Source of the DNA: Avibacterium gallinarum
Lineage (GTDB): Bacteria; Pseudomonadota; Gammaproteobacteria; Enterobacterales; Pasteurellaceae
NCBI RefSeq assembly: GCF_002921135.1
Contig: NZ_PQVJ01000001.1
Location: 62,001-126,000 of the forward strand
Direction: 5' to 3'
DNA: 64,000 nt
Shown here: positions 36,478 to 45,242 of the stretch, in pieces
Layout: every line of letters starts with the position of its first letter
How positions within the stretch are numbered: position 1 is the stretch's first letter
Notes under the pieces: model-generated
Databases searched by the model: none
What the model was told of the DNA's origin: nothing
What the model saw: the letters and a program-made list of their open reading frames with translations, nothing else
Position numbers and translations under genes: made by a program

Positions 36478-36510
36478 AAAAATCCTCACTGATATGTGGG
36501 GATTTTTTAG
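36478..36510 (+). terminator. norB terminator
   Basis: An imperfect stem AAAAATCCTCAC/GTGGGGATTTTTT is followed by T residues about 15 bp after the norB stop. Confidence 0.65.
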
Positions 36511-36539
36511 GCTCAGTTTATACAAAAATTGTAAAAAAT

Positions 36540-36577
36540 AAGTGCGGTGAAAAATTCCAAAATTTTCTACCGCACTT
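36540..36577. terminator. USS dyad downstream of norB and the oxidoreductase gene
   Basis: AAGTGCGGT (36540-36548) and ACCGCACTT (36569-36577) lie between two convergent genes and can terminate from the right. Confidence 0.65.
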
Positions 36578-36608
36578 TGTTTTTTAAGGATTCTACGTTT
36601 TCAGAAAC

Positions 36609-37235
36609 TTACGACAACACCGAAATACGTTCGCGAATGTGTTTACCATTCAATGCTTCATCAATCATCGCAATGGCATAATCAGCATAGCTCACATAGC
36701 TTTCGCCTTTTTCATTGACCGTGAACACTTCACCAGCCAAGCGGTATGTGCCTGTTTTTGCCCCTTCAGGATCGAACACTGCTGCTGGGCTGAGATAAGT
36801 CCATTGCACGTCATCACGCTTACGCAATTCTGCCAATGCCTGTGCCATTGCTTGGGCTAAAGGTTTATATTCCGCTGGGAAATCTGGCGTATCAACAAGT
36901 TGTACGGCTAGGCTAGCATCAGTATAAAGGCTACCTGCTCCGCCTACAACAAGCAAACGCACCTTTGTTCCCGCCAAAATAGCACATAAATGGGCAAGCG
37001 ATGTGCTATGTTGTGGTAAAGTTTCTGGCGTCCACGCAGCAAAAGCATCAATCACTACATCAAAGCCTGCAAGATCCGCTTTGGTTAAATCAAACAAATC
37101 TTTTTTAAGCACTTGTTGTGCCGCGCTGTGATTTTCACCACGTACCACTGCGGTAGCCTCTAAACCACGCGCTACTGCTTCAGCTACGATCAAACGCCCT
37201 GCTTTTCCATTTGCACCTATTACTGCGACTTTCAT
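36609..37235 (-). CDS. NAD(P)-binding atypical SDR oxidoreductase (YwnB/NmrA-like)
   Basis: This 208-residue cytoplasmic Rossmann protein starts Met-Lys-Val-Ala-Val-Ile-Gly-Ala-Asn-Gly-Lys-Ala-Gly-Arg, the Gly-X-X-Gly-X-X-Gly dinucleotide motif of NmrA/YwnB-type atypical short-chain dehydrogenases. Later are Ala-Val-Val-Arg-Gly and Val-Val-Gly-Gly-Ala-Gly-Ser-Leu. Substrate is unknown; relatives are flavin reductases or redox sensors. ATG 37235 has AGGAG upstream, whereas the frame extends artificially to 37307. It is divergent from an HxlR regulator, the usual genomic pairing in which the regulator responds to electrophiles or redox stress and controls this gene. Confidence 0.85.
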   Translation of the reverse strand: MKVAVIGANGKAGRLIVAEAVARGLEATAVVRGENHSAAQQVLKKDLFDLTKADLAGFDVVIDAFAAWTPETLPQHSTSLAHLCAILAGTKVRLLVVGGAGSLYTDASLAVQLVDTPDFPAEYKPLAQAMAQALAELRKRDDVQWTYLSPAAVFDPEGAKTGTYRLAGEVFTVNEKGESYVSYADYAIAMIDEALNGKHIRERISVLS

Positions 37236-37381
37236 TTTTTTCTCCTGTTTAATGATAAAAATTGTTGTATCTCGTTTTTGTTGAGCGTGATAATATCCCC
37301 CTAGCAAACAAAAAGAAAGTAAGCACTAAAAAGTGCAGTAGTTACCTTAAAGAAACTTATATTGAAAAATAAGGAAAAATT

Positions 37382-37717
37382 GTGAAAGAAAAAGAGAAAA
37401 AGTTACCAGATTGTGAAGTAGAAATTACCTTAATGATGATGAGTGAACGTTGGCGCGTGTTGATTATTCGTGAATTGCTATATGGCACAAAGCGTTTTGG
37501 TGAATTGAAAAAAACCTTAACTGGCATTTCGCAAAAAGTGCTAACGGCAAATTTAAGAGCAATGGAAACCCAAGGATTATTAACGCGAAAAGTCTATGCA
37601 GAAGTGCCGCCAAGGGTGGAATATACGCTAACAGAAGACGGTAAAAGCCTAAAAAGCGTACTGACTGCAATGGCCGCGTGGGGTGAGCATTATCGTCAAA
37701 AATATCAAGAGAAATAA
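37382..37717 (+). CDS. HxlR-family transcriptional regulator
   Basis: This 111-residue winged-helix protein starts at GTG. Glu-Arg-Trp-Arg-Val-Leu-Ile-Ile-Arg-Glu-Leu, Arg-Phe-Gly-Glu-Leu-Lys-Lys-Thr-Leu-Thr-Gly-Ile-Ser-Gln-Lys-Val-Leu-Thr and Arg-Val-Glu-Tyr-Thr-Leu-Thr are the HxlR signature. A cysteine at residue 10 (Pro-Asp-Cys-Glu-Val) occupies the place of the redox-sensing cysteine in some relatives. It probably controls the divergent oxidoreductase through the 146-bp shared region. Confidence 0.9.
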   Translation: MKEKEKKLPDCEVEITLMMMSERWRVLIIRELLYGTKRFGELKKTLTGISQKVLTANLRAMETQGLLTRKVYAEVPPRVEYTLTEDGKSLKSVLTAMAAWGEHYRQKYQEK

Positions 37718-37796
37718 AATCTGGAAAAAAATCCCCGCACTGATTAAAAGCGCCCCTTAAAAGTGCGGTGATTTTTCGGTAGTTTTTTATTACAAA

Positions 37797-37827
37797 ATAA
37801 AAGCGAGCATTTAGCTCGCTTTCTTAT
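37797..37827. terminator. thrS terminator
   Basis: AAAGCGAGC (37800-37808) pairs with GCTCGCTTT (37814-37822). The minus-strand transcript of thrS ends here. A lone USS (37761-37769) with a degenerate mate precedes it. Confidence 0.8.
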
Positions 37828-37837
37828 TTTTTGTGAA

Positions 37838-39778
37838 TTAATCTTGTCCAAGCTCACCAAGCAATTTTAATTCTCGGTTTTTCACTTGGTTTTTCAGAAT
37901 TTCGGTGAATTCTGCCACGGTGAACGTGCCTAAATCTGCACCTTTACGGGTACGCACGGCGATTTTGCCTTCGGCAATTTCTTTATCGCCACAGACCAAC
38001 ATATAAGGTACACGTTTTAAGGTGTGTTCACGGATTTTAAAGCCGATTTTTTCATTGCGTAAATCTGCTTTGGCACGCAAGCCTGCGTCAGAAAGAGCTT
38101 TCACTACGTCTTTTACATAATCCGCTTGGCTATCGGTAATGTTCATCACCACCGCTTGGGTTGGAGCAAGCCAAGGTGGGAAGAAGCCCGCGTAATCTTC
38201 GGTGATAATGCCGATAAAACGCTCTAATGAACCTAAAATCGCACGGTGGATCATCACTGGCGTTTTGCGGTCATTGTCTTCCGCCACATAAGAGGCATTT
38301 AAGCGACCTGGTAAGGCGAAATCAAGCTGAATTGTGCCACATTGCCATTCACGATCAAGGCTATCACGCAAGGCAAATTCAATTTTCGGCCCATAGAATG
38401 CCCCTTCGCCCTCTTGGATTTCATAATCTAAGCCATTGTGTTTTAACGCATTGGCTAAGCCCTGCTCTGCTCTGTCCCACATTTCATCAGAACCGATGCG
38501 TTTTTCTGGACGAGTAGAAAGTTTTACTTGAATATTGTTGAAACCAAAGGTGCTGTAAATATCGTAAACCATACGGATACAGCTGGTTACTTCGCTTTCA
38601 ATTTGATCTTCGGTACAGAAAATATGCGCATCATCTTGAGTAAAGCCGCGTACACGCATTAAACCGTGCAATGAACCTGATGGCTCGTTACGGTGGCACG
38701 AACCAAATTCCGCCATACGAATTGGCAGATCGCGATACGATTTCAAGCCTTGGTTGAAAATTTGCACGTGTCCAGGGCAGTTCATTGGCTTGATAGCATA
38801 TTCACGGTTTTCTGATGAAGTCGTGAACATTAAATCACCGTAGTTTTGCCAGTGGCCTGTTTTTTCCCATAACACGCGATCCATCATAAATGGGCCTTTC
38901 ACTTCTTGATAATCGTACTCTTTCAATTTAGTACGCACGAAGGTTTCCAGCTCACGGAAAATCGTCCAACCGTCATTGTGCCAGAACACCATACCTGGTG
39001 CTTCTTCTTGCATATGATAAAGATCAAGGGCTTTACCAATTTTACGGTGATCGCGTTTTGCCGCTTCTTCTAAACGTTGCAAATAGGCCGCCAATTGTTT
39101 TTTATCCGCCCACGCTGTGCCGTAAATACGCTGTAACATCTTGTTTTTGCTATCGCCACGCCAGTATGCACCCGCCACTTTTTGTAATTTAAAGTTATGG
39201 CAAAAACGCATATTTGGCACGTGCGGCCCACGACACATATCAATATATTCTTGGTGATGATAAAGCGCTGGCGTTGCGGTTTTTTCGATGTTTTCATCTA
39301 AAATCGCTATTTTATACGGCTCGCCACGCTGTTCAAAGGTATCTCTTGCTTCTTGCCAGCTTACCCGTTTTTTCACCACGTCATAGTTGGTTTTTGCCAG
39401 CTCGTGCATTCTTTTTTCAATGGCATCAAGATCTTCTTGCGTTAAAGAGCGGTCTAAATCCACGTCATAATAGAAACCGTTTTCAATGGTTGGCCCGATC
39501 GCCATTTTCACATCAGGGAAAAGCTGTTTAATGGCGTGTCCTAATAAATGCGCGCAAGAGTGGCGAATAATTTCTAATCCGTCTTCATCTTTTGCGGTGA
39601 TGATTTCTAAATTAGCATCTTGATCAATCAGATCGCACGCATCACGGCGTTCACCGTTCACACGCCCAGCGATGGTCGCCTTGGCTAAACCTGCACCAAT
39701 ATCCTGCGCCACTTCAAGCACAGTAACGGGTTTATCAAATTGGCGCTGTGAGCCATCGGGTAAAGTAATAATTGGCAT
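37838..39778 (-). CDS. thrS: Threonyl-tRNA synthetase
   Basis: This 646-residue class II synthetase charges tRNA-Thr. Domains in order: TGS (1-60, Ile-Thr-Leu-Pro-Asp-Gly), the N2 editing domain that removes Ser from Ser-tRNA-Thr ([10 protein letters not shown]), the catalytic core with zinc ligands (Met-Asn-Cys-Pro-Gly-His) and motif 2 (Phe-Gly-Ser-Cys-His-Arg-Asn-Glu), motif 3 ([11 protein letters not shown]), and the anticodon-binding domain. The leader carries an anticodon-arm mimic, so translation is probably autoregulated as in E. coli. The usual downstream infC-rpmI-rplT cluster does not follow here. Confidence 0.97.
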   Translation of the reverse strand: MPIITLPDGSQRQFDKPVTVLEVAQDIGAGLAKATIAGRVNGERRDACDLIDQDANLEIITAKDEDGLEIIRHSCAHLLGHAIKQLFPDVKMAIGPTIENGFYYDVDLDRSLTQEDLDAIEKRMHELAKTNYDVVKKRVSWQEARDTFEQRGEPYKIAILDENIEKTATPALYHHQEYIDMCRGPHVPNMRFCHNFKLQKVAGAYWRGDSKNKMLQRIYGTAWADKKQLAAYLQRLEEAAKRDHRKIGKALDLYHMQEEAPGMVFWHNDGWTIFRELETFVRTKLKEYDYQEVKGPFMMDRVLWEKTGHWQNYGDLMFTTSSENREYAIKPMNCPGHVQIFNQGLKSYRDLPIRMAEFGSCHRNEPSGSLHGLMRVRGFTQDDAHIFCTEDQIESEVTSCIRMVYDIYSTFGFNNIQVKLSTRPEKRIGSDEMWDRAEQGLANALKHNGLDYEIQEGEGAFYGPKIEFALRDSLDREWQCGTIQLDFALPGRLNASYVAEDNDRKTPVMIHRAILGSLERFIGIITEDYAGFFPPWLAPTQAVVMNITDSQADYVKDVVKALSDAGLRAKADLRNEKIGFKIREHTLKRVPYMLVCGDKEIAEGKIAVRTRKGADLGTFTVAEFTEILKNQVKNRELKLLGELGQD

Positions 39779-39797
39779 ATTAAATCCTTATACAGTG

Positions 39798-39818
39798 GTT
39801 ACCCATACGAGAGGTAAC
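39798..39818 (-). promoter_or_regulatory. thrS translational operator mimicking the tRNA-Thr anticodon arm
   Basis: In the minus-strand leader, GTTACC and GGTAAC form a six-pair stem extended by a U-G pair around the seven-base loop CTCGTAT. Read as an anticodon loop this gives U33, CGU at 34-36 and A37, the tRNA-Thr(CGU) anticodon. It ends about eight bases before the AAGGAT ribosome site. ThrRS binding here would block initiation, as established for E. coli thrS; the inference is by similarity. Confidence 0.75.
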
Positions 39819-39903
39819 TTGTTGATTAAAATAAAAATAAAGTAAAAAAGCACCGCACTTTGTTATACCTACAATGTATTTTTCGCACCGTGCTTTATAG
39901 GTT

Positions 39904-39932
39904 ATCGAATTGCTTTTGCAATGACTTTCGAT
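39904..39932 (-). promoter_or_regulatory. Upstream structured element of the thrS leader
   Basis: ATCGA ... TCGAT enclose ATTGC-AAAA-GCAAT, giving a bulged hairpin at the 5' end of the predicted thrS leader. It could correspond to the second ThrRS-binding arm known from the E. coli operator. A USS (39852-39860) lies in the linker between the two hairpins. Confidence 0.45.
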
Positions 39933-39943
39933 GCAAGCCCGTG

Positions 39944-39972
39944 ATCATACGCTATTTTGCGCTGAAAACCAA
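39944..39972 (-). promoter_or_regulatory. thrS promoter
   Basis: On the minus strand TTGGTT (39972-39967), a 17-bp spacer and TATGAT (39949-39944) predict a start near 39937 and a leader of about 160 nt. That length fits an operator-bearing leader. Confidence 0.7.
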
Positions 39973-40005
39973 CTTTCTGCCCGATTTTACTGGGCTTTTT
40001 GTGGG

Positions 40006-40656
40006 TTAAACCGCTTTATCGAAATATAATTCCACTTGGGATAATTTTGCCATTGTTTCCACATAAGCTTTCACTTTCGGCGGGAATACAAGCCCTTTCA
40101 CGCAAGTGAGGTTACGCAACATTGGGAAAAGCAAAATGTCTTCCATAGAAAGCTGATCATTTGCGCCATTTTCTGACAAAATCAAATACTCAAGTGCGGT
40201 GAAATCTTGCTGTAATTTTTCGATATATTGGGCAGAATTTGCCAGATTTTCGGCGAAATCACCAATACTTTCAGTTTTCTTTTTAACGAAATAATCCACC
40301 GCACTTTGGGTAGCAAATTCAGGTAAACCTAATTTCACAAAACGCGGTAATAAAAGATGATTATAATAACGGCTCACTGCCTGCATCCACGCTTGCAGAT
40401 CGCTACGCACATCATCATCTGGCAACAACAGATCACCATAATTTTGATCCACATAATGGACAATATCCAAACTTTCTGGCATTGCCGTGCCATCTTCTTT
40501 AATCAAAATTGGGGCCATTTTTTTGCCGATGAGCGCGACTGGCGTGGCTTCGTCATCACTCAATAACACTTGCTCTTCCACGGGCAAATTTTTCAAGCCA
40601 AAAATCATTCTGGCACGCACGCAGAATGGACAATGATCATAAACGTATAATTTCAT
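40006..40656 (-). CDS. grxB: Glutaredoxin 2 (GST-like)
   Basis: This 216-residue glutathione-dependent oxidoreductase of the Grx2 type has an N-terminal thioredoxin fold with active site Cys9-Pro-Phe-Cys12 and a C-terminal all-helical GST-like domain (about 85-215), longer than ordinary glutaredoxins. Ala-Pro-Ile-Leu carries the cis-Pro and Glu-Ser-Leu-Asp-Ile-Val the glutathione contact. ATG 40656 follows AAGGAG; the frame opens seven codons further upstream without a ribosome site. Two USS copies are inside the gene (40192 and 40298). Confidence 0.95.
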   Translation of the reverse strand: MKLYVYDHCPFCVRARMIFGLKNLPVEEQVLLSDDEATPVALIGKKMAPILIKEDGTAMPESLDIVHYVDQNYGDLLLPDDDVRSDLQAWMQAVSRYYNHLLLPRFVKLGLPEFATQSAVDYFVKKKTESIGDFAENLANSAQYIEKLQQDFTALEYLILSENGANDQLSMEDILLFPMLRNLTCVKGLVFPPKVKAYVETMAKLSQVELYFDKAV

Positions 40657-40808
40657 TTTTTGCTCCTTACTAAACAATTTAAGCGAATAGACGCTACCTT
40701 ACCGCAAATTTTTCTCTCCGCAAATAAAAAACTTGAAGTTCATCACAGATTATTTTGCTCATTTCCTTTATGATCAAGGCGTGGCGCAAGTTGAATATGG
40801 GAGGACTT

Positions 40809-41678
40809 ATGTGGAAATCAATTTCTCAAGTTTTAGCCGAACATCTTGGTGCATATTATTTTATCAAGCAAAAACGCAAAGTGCATACTGGCGAAATGCA
40901 CGAAGCTTGGATTATTGATGATGGAATCCAGCCCGTTTTTGTGAAAATTAATGAAAAATCCTACCGCTCTATGTTTCGTGCCGAAGCCGATCAGCTGGAA
41001 TTACTAGCCAAAACAGGGACGATTCAAGTACCGCAAGTTTACGGCGTAGGCTGTTCACAAAACCACAGTTTTTTACTGCTCGAAGCCCTTCCTTTCAGCG
41101 AACCGAACGAACAATCAATGGCACAATTTGGCACACAATTAGCCAACTTGCACCAATGGGGCAATGCCGAGCATTATGGACTCGATTTTGACACTTGGCT
41201 AGGGCCAGTTTATCAGCCAAATGGTTGGTCGGATAATTGGGCGAAATTTTTCAGCGAACAACGCATTGGCTGGCAATTACAGATCTGTAAAGAAAAAGGT
41301 TTAGCGTTTACTGATATTGATCAATTAGTCGCCGTTGTCGCCAAAGGGCTGGCCAAACATCAGCCAAAGCCAGCCTTGTTGCACGGCAATCTTTGGATTG
41401 AAAACTGTGCTGTGGCAAATGGCCAACCTTTTACTTACGATCCTGCCTGTTACTGGGGCGATCACGAATGCGATCTGGCATTTAGTGAATTATTTCAACC
41501 GTTTCCTGAAAAATTCTATCAAAATTATCACCGCACTTTGCCGATTGACGAAGGCTATGCGCAACGCAAACCGCTTTATCAGCTTTATTATTTGTTAAAC
41601 TTTAGTCATCGTTTTTCTGCTCATTATGTGGCGCTCACCAAAGCGATCATTGAAAAAATACTCAAGGGGAATCTATGA
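40809..41678 (+). CDS. Fructosamine kinase family protein (YniA-like)
   Basis: This 289-residue aminoglycoside-phosphotransferase-fold kinase belongs to the fructosamine-3-kinase/ribulosamine-kinase family, which phosphorylates sugar adducts on protein amino groups so that they detach. Motifs are Phe-Val-Lys-Ile-Asn (ATP lysine), Leu-Leu-His-Gly-Asn-Leu-Trp (catalytic loop, with Asn where most relatives have Asp) and Tyr-Asp-Pro-Ala-Cys-Tyr-Trp-Gly-Asp-His-Glu-Cys-Asp-Leu-Ala. ATG 40809 has GGGAGGA just upstream; the open frame from 40755 lacks such a site. It overlaps the next gene by four bases. E. coli has the same neighbourhood (yniA near yniC). Confidence 0.9.
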   Translation: MWKSISQVLAEHLGAYYFIKQKRKVHTGEMHEAWIIDDGIQPVFVKINEKSYRSMFRAEADQLELLAKTGTIQVPQVYGVGCSQNHSFLLLEALPFSEPNEQSMAQFGTQLANLHQWGNAEHYGLDFDTWLGPVYQPNGWSDNWAKFFSEQRIGWQLQICKEKGLAFTDIDQLVAVVAKGLAKHQPKPALLHGNLWIENCAVANGQPFTYDPACYWGDHECDLAFSELFQPFPEKFYQNYHRTLPIDEGYAQRKPLYQLYYLLNFSHRFSAHYVALTKAIIEKILKGNL

Positions 41679-42322
41679 AATTTCAAGCAGTTATCTTCGA
41701 TATGGACGGCGTTTTAATTGATTCCGAACCTTTTTGGAAACAAGCGGGCGTGGAAGTATTTGGGCAAATTGGTATTCCTGTTAGCTTGCAAGAAATGCAA
41801 GAACTCACGGGAATGCCAGCTCTTGGTATTGTCAAAACCGTTTATCAACGCTATCAAAAAACGTCTGTTCCTGTTGAAGAAATGGTCAAACGAATGAATG
41901 ACTGCGCCATTTCAATGATTTTAGAAAATAAGCCCTTAATGCCAAATGTGCCAGAAACCCTTGAAAAACTCACCGCACTTGGTTGTAAGCTGGCGGTTGC
42001 TTCCGCTTCGCCACGTTATTTATTGGAACAAATCACTGAACGCTGCGGCATTGCACCTTATTTCCAATATCTATCCTCTGCCACAGAATTAGATTACAAC
42101 AAACCGCATCCGCAGGTTTATTTACACGCTGCCCATCAATTAGGTGTTGAGCCCCAAGCCTGTTTAGGCATTGAAGATTCCGTGCTAGGAATGACCGCAG
42201 TAAAAGCCGCGTCAATGCGATGCGCTGTTATCCCAGCTCCCGTTGAACGCACCGATCCGCGTTGGGCATTAGCGGATTATCAACTAAAACAGCTAGCTCA
42301 AATTCCTGAGATTTGTGCATAA
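41675..42322 (+). CDS. hxpB: Hexitol/2-deoxyglucose-6-phosphatase (HAD superfamily, HxpB/YniC)
   Basis: This 215-residue haloacid-dehalogenase-type phosphatase has motif I Phe-Asp-Met-Asp-Gly-Val (nucleophile Asp9, acid/base Asp11), motif II Val-Ala-Ser-Ala-Ser, the motif III Lys in Asn-Lys-Pro-His-Pro, and motif IV Gly-Ile-Glu-Asp-Ser. The cap lies between residues 15 and 85. YniC-type enzymes dephosphorylate 2-deoxyglucose-6-phosphate and hexitol phosphates. Translational coupling (ATGA overlap) to the fructosamine kinase suggests the pair clears aberrant sugar phosphates, an inference. Confidence 0.9.
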   Translation: MKFQAVIFDMDGVLIDSEPFWKQAGVEVFGQIGIPVSLQEMQELTGMPALGIVKTVYQRYQKTSVPVEEMVKRMNDCAISMILENKPLMPNVPETLEKLTALGCKLAVASASPRYLLEQITERCGIAPYFQYLSSATELDYNKPHPQVYLHAAHQLGVEPQACLGIEDSVLGMTAVKAASMRCAVIPAPVERTDPRWALADYQLKQLAQIPEICA

Positions 42323-42324
42323 AA

Positions 42325-42349
42325 AAGTGCGGTATTTTTCACCGCACTT
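42325..42349. terminator. USS dyad terminator between hxpB and thiY
   Basis: AAGTGCGGT (42325-42333) and ACCGCACTT (42341-42349), with seven bases between and poly-A/T flanks, serve two convergent genes. Confidence 0.8.
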
Positions 42350-42368
42350 TTTACCTAGCCTATTTTTC

Positions 42369-43313
42369 TTATTCCACTTGAATGGCATAATCAGACAATT
42401 TAGGAACCTGCTTAATCAGGCCTTGTTGTTGCATAAATTGTGCCATTTTCTCATAACGTGCGTTATCTAGGGCGCTTGGGCGTAAACTTAAACGTGGCAA
42501 GGTATCGCGCCAAGCCAAGCGATTGAGTTCGTTGTCTAAATCTTGCGGTTTATAACTCACAAACGCCTGCCAACTTTGTTGTGGGTGGTTTAAAATATAA
42601 ACGCTGGCTTGTTCAAGTGCGGTCAAAAATGCACGAATTTTTTTCGCAGGAAGCTGATTTTTATTGGCCACGACAATCAATTCATCATACATTGGCACGC
42701 CCTGTTCTTCTGGATAAAACGCCTTGCCCGGTTTCTTTTCTATCGCCATCTGATTTAGCTCAAAATTACGAAATGCGCCAATTACCGCATCTACTTGTCC
42801 GCTAAATAATGCGGGAGAAAGCGACCAATTCACGTTCACTAATTCCACATCATTTAAAGAAAGGTGGGCGGATTTCAACATTGCACCAAGTAACGCATCT
42901 TCAAAACCGCTCACTGAATAGCCGATCTTTTTCCCTTTTAAATCGGCAATTTGTTCAATACCGCTATCTTTTAGCACCACAAGACTATTTAACGGCGTTG
43001 AAATTAAGGTGCCAACACGCACCAGCGGCAAACCCTCTGCCACTTGCATTTGCAGCTGTGGCTGATAATCCACCGCTAAATCTGCCTGCCCTGCTGCCAC
43101 TAATTTGGGTGGCATTGAAGGATCAGCAGGCTCGATAATCTCAACCTGCAACCCATTTTCCGCAAAAAAGCCTTTTTGCTGTGCCACAATAATGGCGGCG
43201 TGATCGGGGTTGACAAACCAATCCAGCAATAAGGTTAATTTTTCTTTGGCTTGTGCGCTAATGCTCATACCTAAAGCGAAAATTAAACTGCATAAATACC
43301 ATTGTTTTTTCAT
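42369..43313 (-). CDS. thiY: Thiamine-precursor (pyrimidine) ABC transporter, binding protein ThiY-like
   Basis: This 314-residue periplasmic protein of the NMT1/THI5-like family has a signal peptide ending Ser-Ala-Gln-Ala (1-22). The mature start Leu-Thr-Leu-Leu-Leu-Asp-Trp-Phe-Val-Asn-Pro-Asp-His-Ala and Tyr-Gln-Pro-Gln-Leu are typical of formylaminopyrimidine/HMP-binding proteins. ATG 43313 follows AGGAG. The TPP riboswitch upstream of the operon confirms thiamine-related cargo. Whether the ligand is formylaminopyrimidine or HMP cannot be decided from sequence. Confidence 0.9.
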   Translation of the reverse strand: MKKQWYLCSLIFALGMSISAQAKEKLTLLLDWFVNPDHAAIIVAQQKGFFAENGLQVEIIEPADPSMPPKLVAAGQADLAVDYQPQLQMQVAEGLPLVRVGTLISTPLNSLVVLKDSGIEQIADLKGKKIGYSVSGFEDALLGAMLKSAHLSLNDVELVNVNWSLSPALFSGQVDAVIGAFRNFELNQMAIEKKPGKAFYPEEQGVPMYDELIVVANKNQLPAKKIRAFLTALEQASVYILNHPQQSWQAFVSYKPQDLDNELNRLAWRDTLPRLSLRPSALDNARYEKMAQFMQQQGLIKQVPKLSDYAIQVE

Positions 43314-43321
43314 TTTTTCTC

Positions 43322-44077
43322 CTAACGTAAATGACAGACCCAAGGAATAATGCGGTGAAGCAATTTATCTATCACGAAATACAGCAAGAGCGCGATAACC
43401 ACCAAAATAAACAACGCCGCGAACATTAAGCTAATTTGAATTCGAGCATTGGCTTGCAACATTAAATAACCAAGCCCTTGTGATGATCCTACCCATTCCC
43501 CCACGATCGCCCCAATAGGGGCAACGGAAACCGCAATGCGTAAGCCCGAGGCTAACGCTGGCAAAGCGGCAGGTAAGCGAACCTTAAATAATAATTGCCC
43601 TGATGAAATTCCCATTGTTTGCGCTAGCTCTAACCATTGCTTTGGCGTATTACGCAAGCCGTCATAACAGGCAGCGGTAACCGGGAAATAAATAATCAAA
43701 ATGGTCATCGCAATTTTTGATGCAATGCCATAACCAAACCAAAGCACCAACAATGGCGCAATAGCAAAAACAGGGATCGCCTGCGAGGCAATTAAAATGG
43801 GCAATAAAAAAGCTGAGAGTGTTTGTGAAGAAGCCAGCAATAAGGCAGAAAGCAAACCAAATAAAAATCCAAGCACCAGCCCTAATAAAATTTCCCACAA
43901 AGTAATTTTGGCGTGCATAAATAATAAAGCCCATTGTGAAGACACTTCATTTAGCACGGCAACAGGTTCAGGCAATAAATAATGTGGGATCGCAAAAATT
44001 GAAATCGCCCCTTGCCAGCACAAGGCGAAAAATAAGGTCATTATCAATGCTCGAAATAGGCTTTGCCACGCAAACAT
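43322..44077 (-). CDS. thiX: Thiamine-precursor ABC transporter permease ThiX-like
   Basis: This 251-residue inner-membrane permease has about six spans. The ATPase-contact loop Glu-Leu-Ala-Gln-Thr-Met-Gly-Ile-Ser-Ser-X-Gln-Leu-Leu-Phe-Lys-Val-Arg-Leu-Pro-Ala-Ala-Leu-Pro matches nitrate/taurine/pyrimidine-class permeases. It overlaps thiZ by one base and is followed by thiY after eight bases. Confidence 0.9.
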   Translation of the reverse strand: MFAWQSLFRALIMTLFFALCWQGAISIFAIPHYLLPEPVAVLNEVSSQWALLFMHAKITLWEILLGLVLGFLFGLLSALLLASSQTLSAFLLPILIASQAIPVFAIAPLLVLWFGYGIASKIAMTILIIYFPVTAACYDGLRNTPKQWLELAQTMGISSGQLLFKVRLPAALPALASGLRIAVSVAPIGAIVGEWVGSSQGLGYLMLQANARIQISLMFAALFILVVIALLLYFVIDKLLHRIIPWVCHLR

Positions 44078-44790
44078 TAATCTTCCCCCATTAACTGCTT
44101 AAATAAATATTGCTGTAATTGCCATAATTTCTCTTGCGAAAAATCTCTTGGCGCTTTGCCTTGCGGGCAAATGGGCGGTGAAAGCTGAACAGGTTGTTGG
44201 TGCAAAATATAGATTTTATCTGCTAGCAACAAGGCTTCTTGTGGATCGTGGGTGATAAGTAACACGGTTTTATCTGCCAATAACTGATGTGAAAGCTGCT
44301 GTAATTGCAAGCGGGTTACGGCATCTAATGCGGAAAAAGGTTCGTCCATTAAAATAATCTCTGCATCTTGCATTAGCGTTCGAGCCAACGCCACGCGCTG
44401 CCGCTGTCCACCAGAAAGCTGATAACAAGGCTTATGCAAATGTTGTTCCATTTTCACCGCACTTAATAAAGTGCGGGCTTTTTCTTCCGTTTTTTTCGTT
44501 TTGCTATGAGTAAGATGCTGATAAAGCTGAACATTATCTAAAATAGACAGCCAAGGATACAAACTATCCTGCTGTGCAAGCCAAGCAATTTTGCCTGAAC
44601 ACTGAATGCGCCCTTGCACAATCGCCTGATTTTCTAACCCTGCAATGGCACGCAATAAGGTTGATTTTCCCACGCCTGATGCACCAAGCAACGCCACCCA
44701 CTCCCCTTGTGATACGCTAAAATGAAAATGCTCAAACAAAGGTTGCTCAGCAAAACTGAGTTTAAGATCGGAAATTTCGATGGCTTTCAT
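44077..44790 (-). CDS. thiZ: Thiamine-precursor ABC transporter ATPase ThiZ-like
   Basis: This 237-residue ATPase has Walker A Gly-Ala-Ser-Gly-Val-Gly-Lys-Ser-Thr (36-44), signature Leu-Ser-Gly-Gly-Gln-Arg-Gln-Arg and Walker B Ile-Ile-Leu-Met-Asp-Glu-Pro-Phe-Ser-Ala-Leu-Asp. It is the first gene of the thiZXY operon. No tenA, thiD or thiM lies in the window, so the salvage enzymes must be elsewhere. Confidence 0.92.
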   Translation of the reverse strand: MKAIEISDLKLSFAEQPLFEHFHFSVSQGEWVALLGASGVGKSTLLRAIAGLENQAIVQGRIQCSGKIAWLAQQDSLYPWLSILDNVQLYQHLTHSKTKKTEEKARTLLSAVKMEQHLHKPCYQLSGGQRQRVALARTLMQDAEIILMDEPFSALDAVTRLQLQQLSHQLLADKTVLLITHDPQEALLLADKIYILHQQPVQLSPPICPQGKAPRDFSQEKLWQLQQYLFKQLMGED

Positions 44791-44875
44791 CGTTCATTCA
44801 CCAATCAACGTAATGGAAAAAAGCCGTTAAAAATAAAAGAAGTGAGGTGAGAATTTAATAAGAAAAGAAGCGTTT

Positions 44876-44958
44876 GCATAATTAGTTTCCTACGTCAGTA
44901 TTAGCTGTATCAGGTTCACGGGTATCATCTCAGCTTAAACAAGCACCCCGACTAATGC
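44876..44958 (-). promoter_or_regulatory. TPP riboswitch (THI element)
   Basis: The minus strand carries the canonical order: a P1 strand ATTAGT, GGGGTGC, the pyrimidine-sensing CTGAGA box (44933-44928), ACCCGTGAACCTGAT, then the GTAGG-AAA closing segment and the P1 partner ACTAAT. It lies 86 bp upstream of thiZ, so thiamine pyrophosphate should switch the importer off. The expression platform is not obvious; I saw no clear terminator hairpin downstream, so translational control is likely. Confidence 0.93.
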
Positions 44959-45149
44959 AAAACAGTGTAGCGGAAGTTCAAATAAAAATCAAAGTTTACA
45001 GACCAAAAAATTATATTTTTATAATATAACAAGAAATATTTAAAATTTATTTAAATATTGCCATCTTATGCTAAATAAAAGTCAATAAAATAACTATAAC
45101 CCATTGATACACTTAATCTTTTCTCATACTGGTCGGAGAAGAATAAATA

Positions 45150-45177
45150 TTGACTTTACTATTTAAAAGAGTATTCT
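45150..45177 (+). promoter_or_regulatory. Promoter of the small secreted-protein gene
   Basis: TTGACT (45150-45155), a 16-bp spacer and TATTCT (45172-45177) predict a start near 45184 and a 60-nt leader. The AT-rich DNA between the riboswitch and here (44960-45149) shows nothing else I can name. Confidence 0.6.
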
Positions 45178-45242
45178 GTATTACGAGTCAGACAGTATTG
45201 ACTCATCTTTTTACAATTAAAATAACAACAAAGGAGTTCATT

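Noticed and set aside
39979-40002. Plus-strand terminator-like hairpin (GCCC...GGGC with T run) as the end of an unannotated plus-strand small RNA
   Set aside because: Both neighbours are on the minus strand and I could not find a convincing plus-strand promoter; the structured DNA to its left is better explained as the thrS leader.
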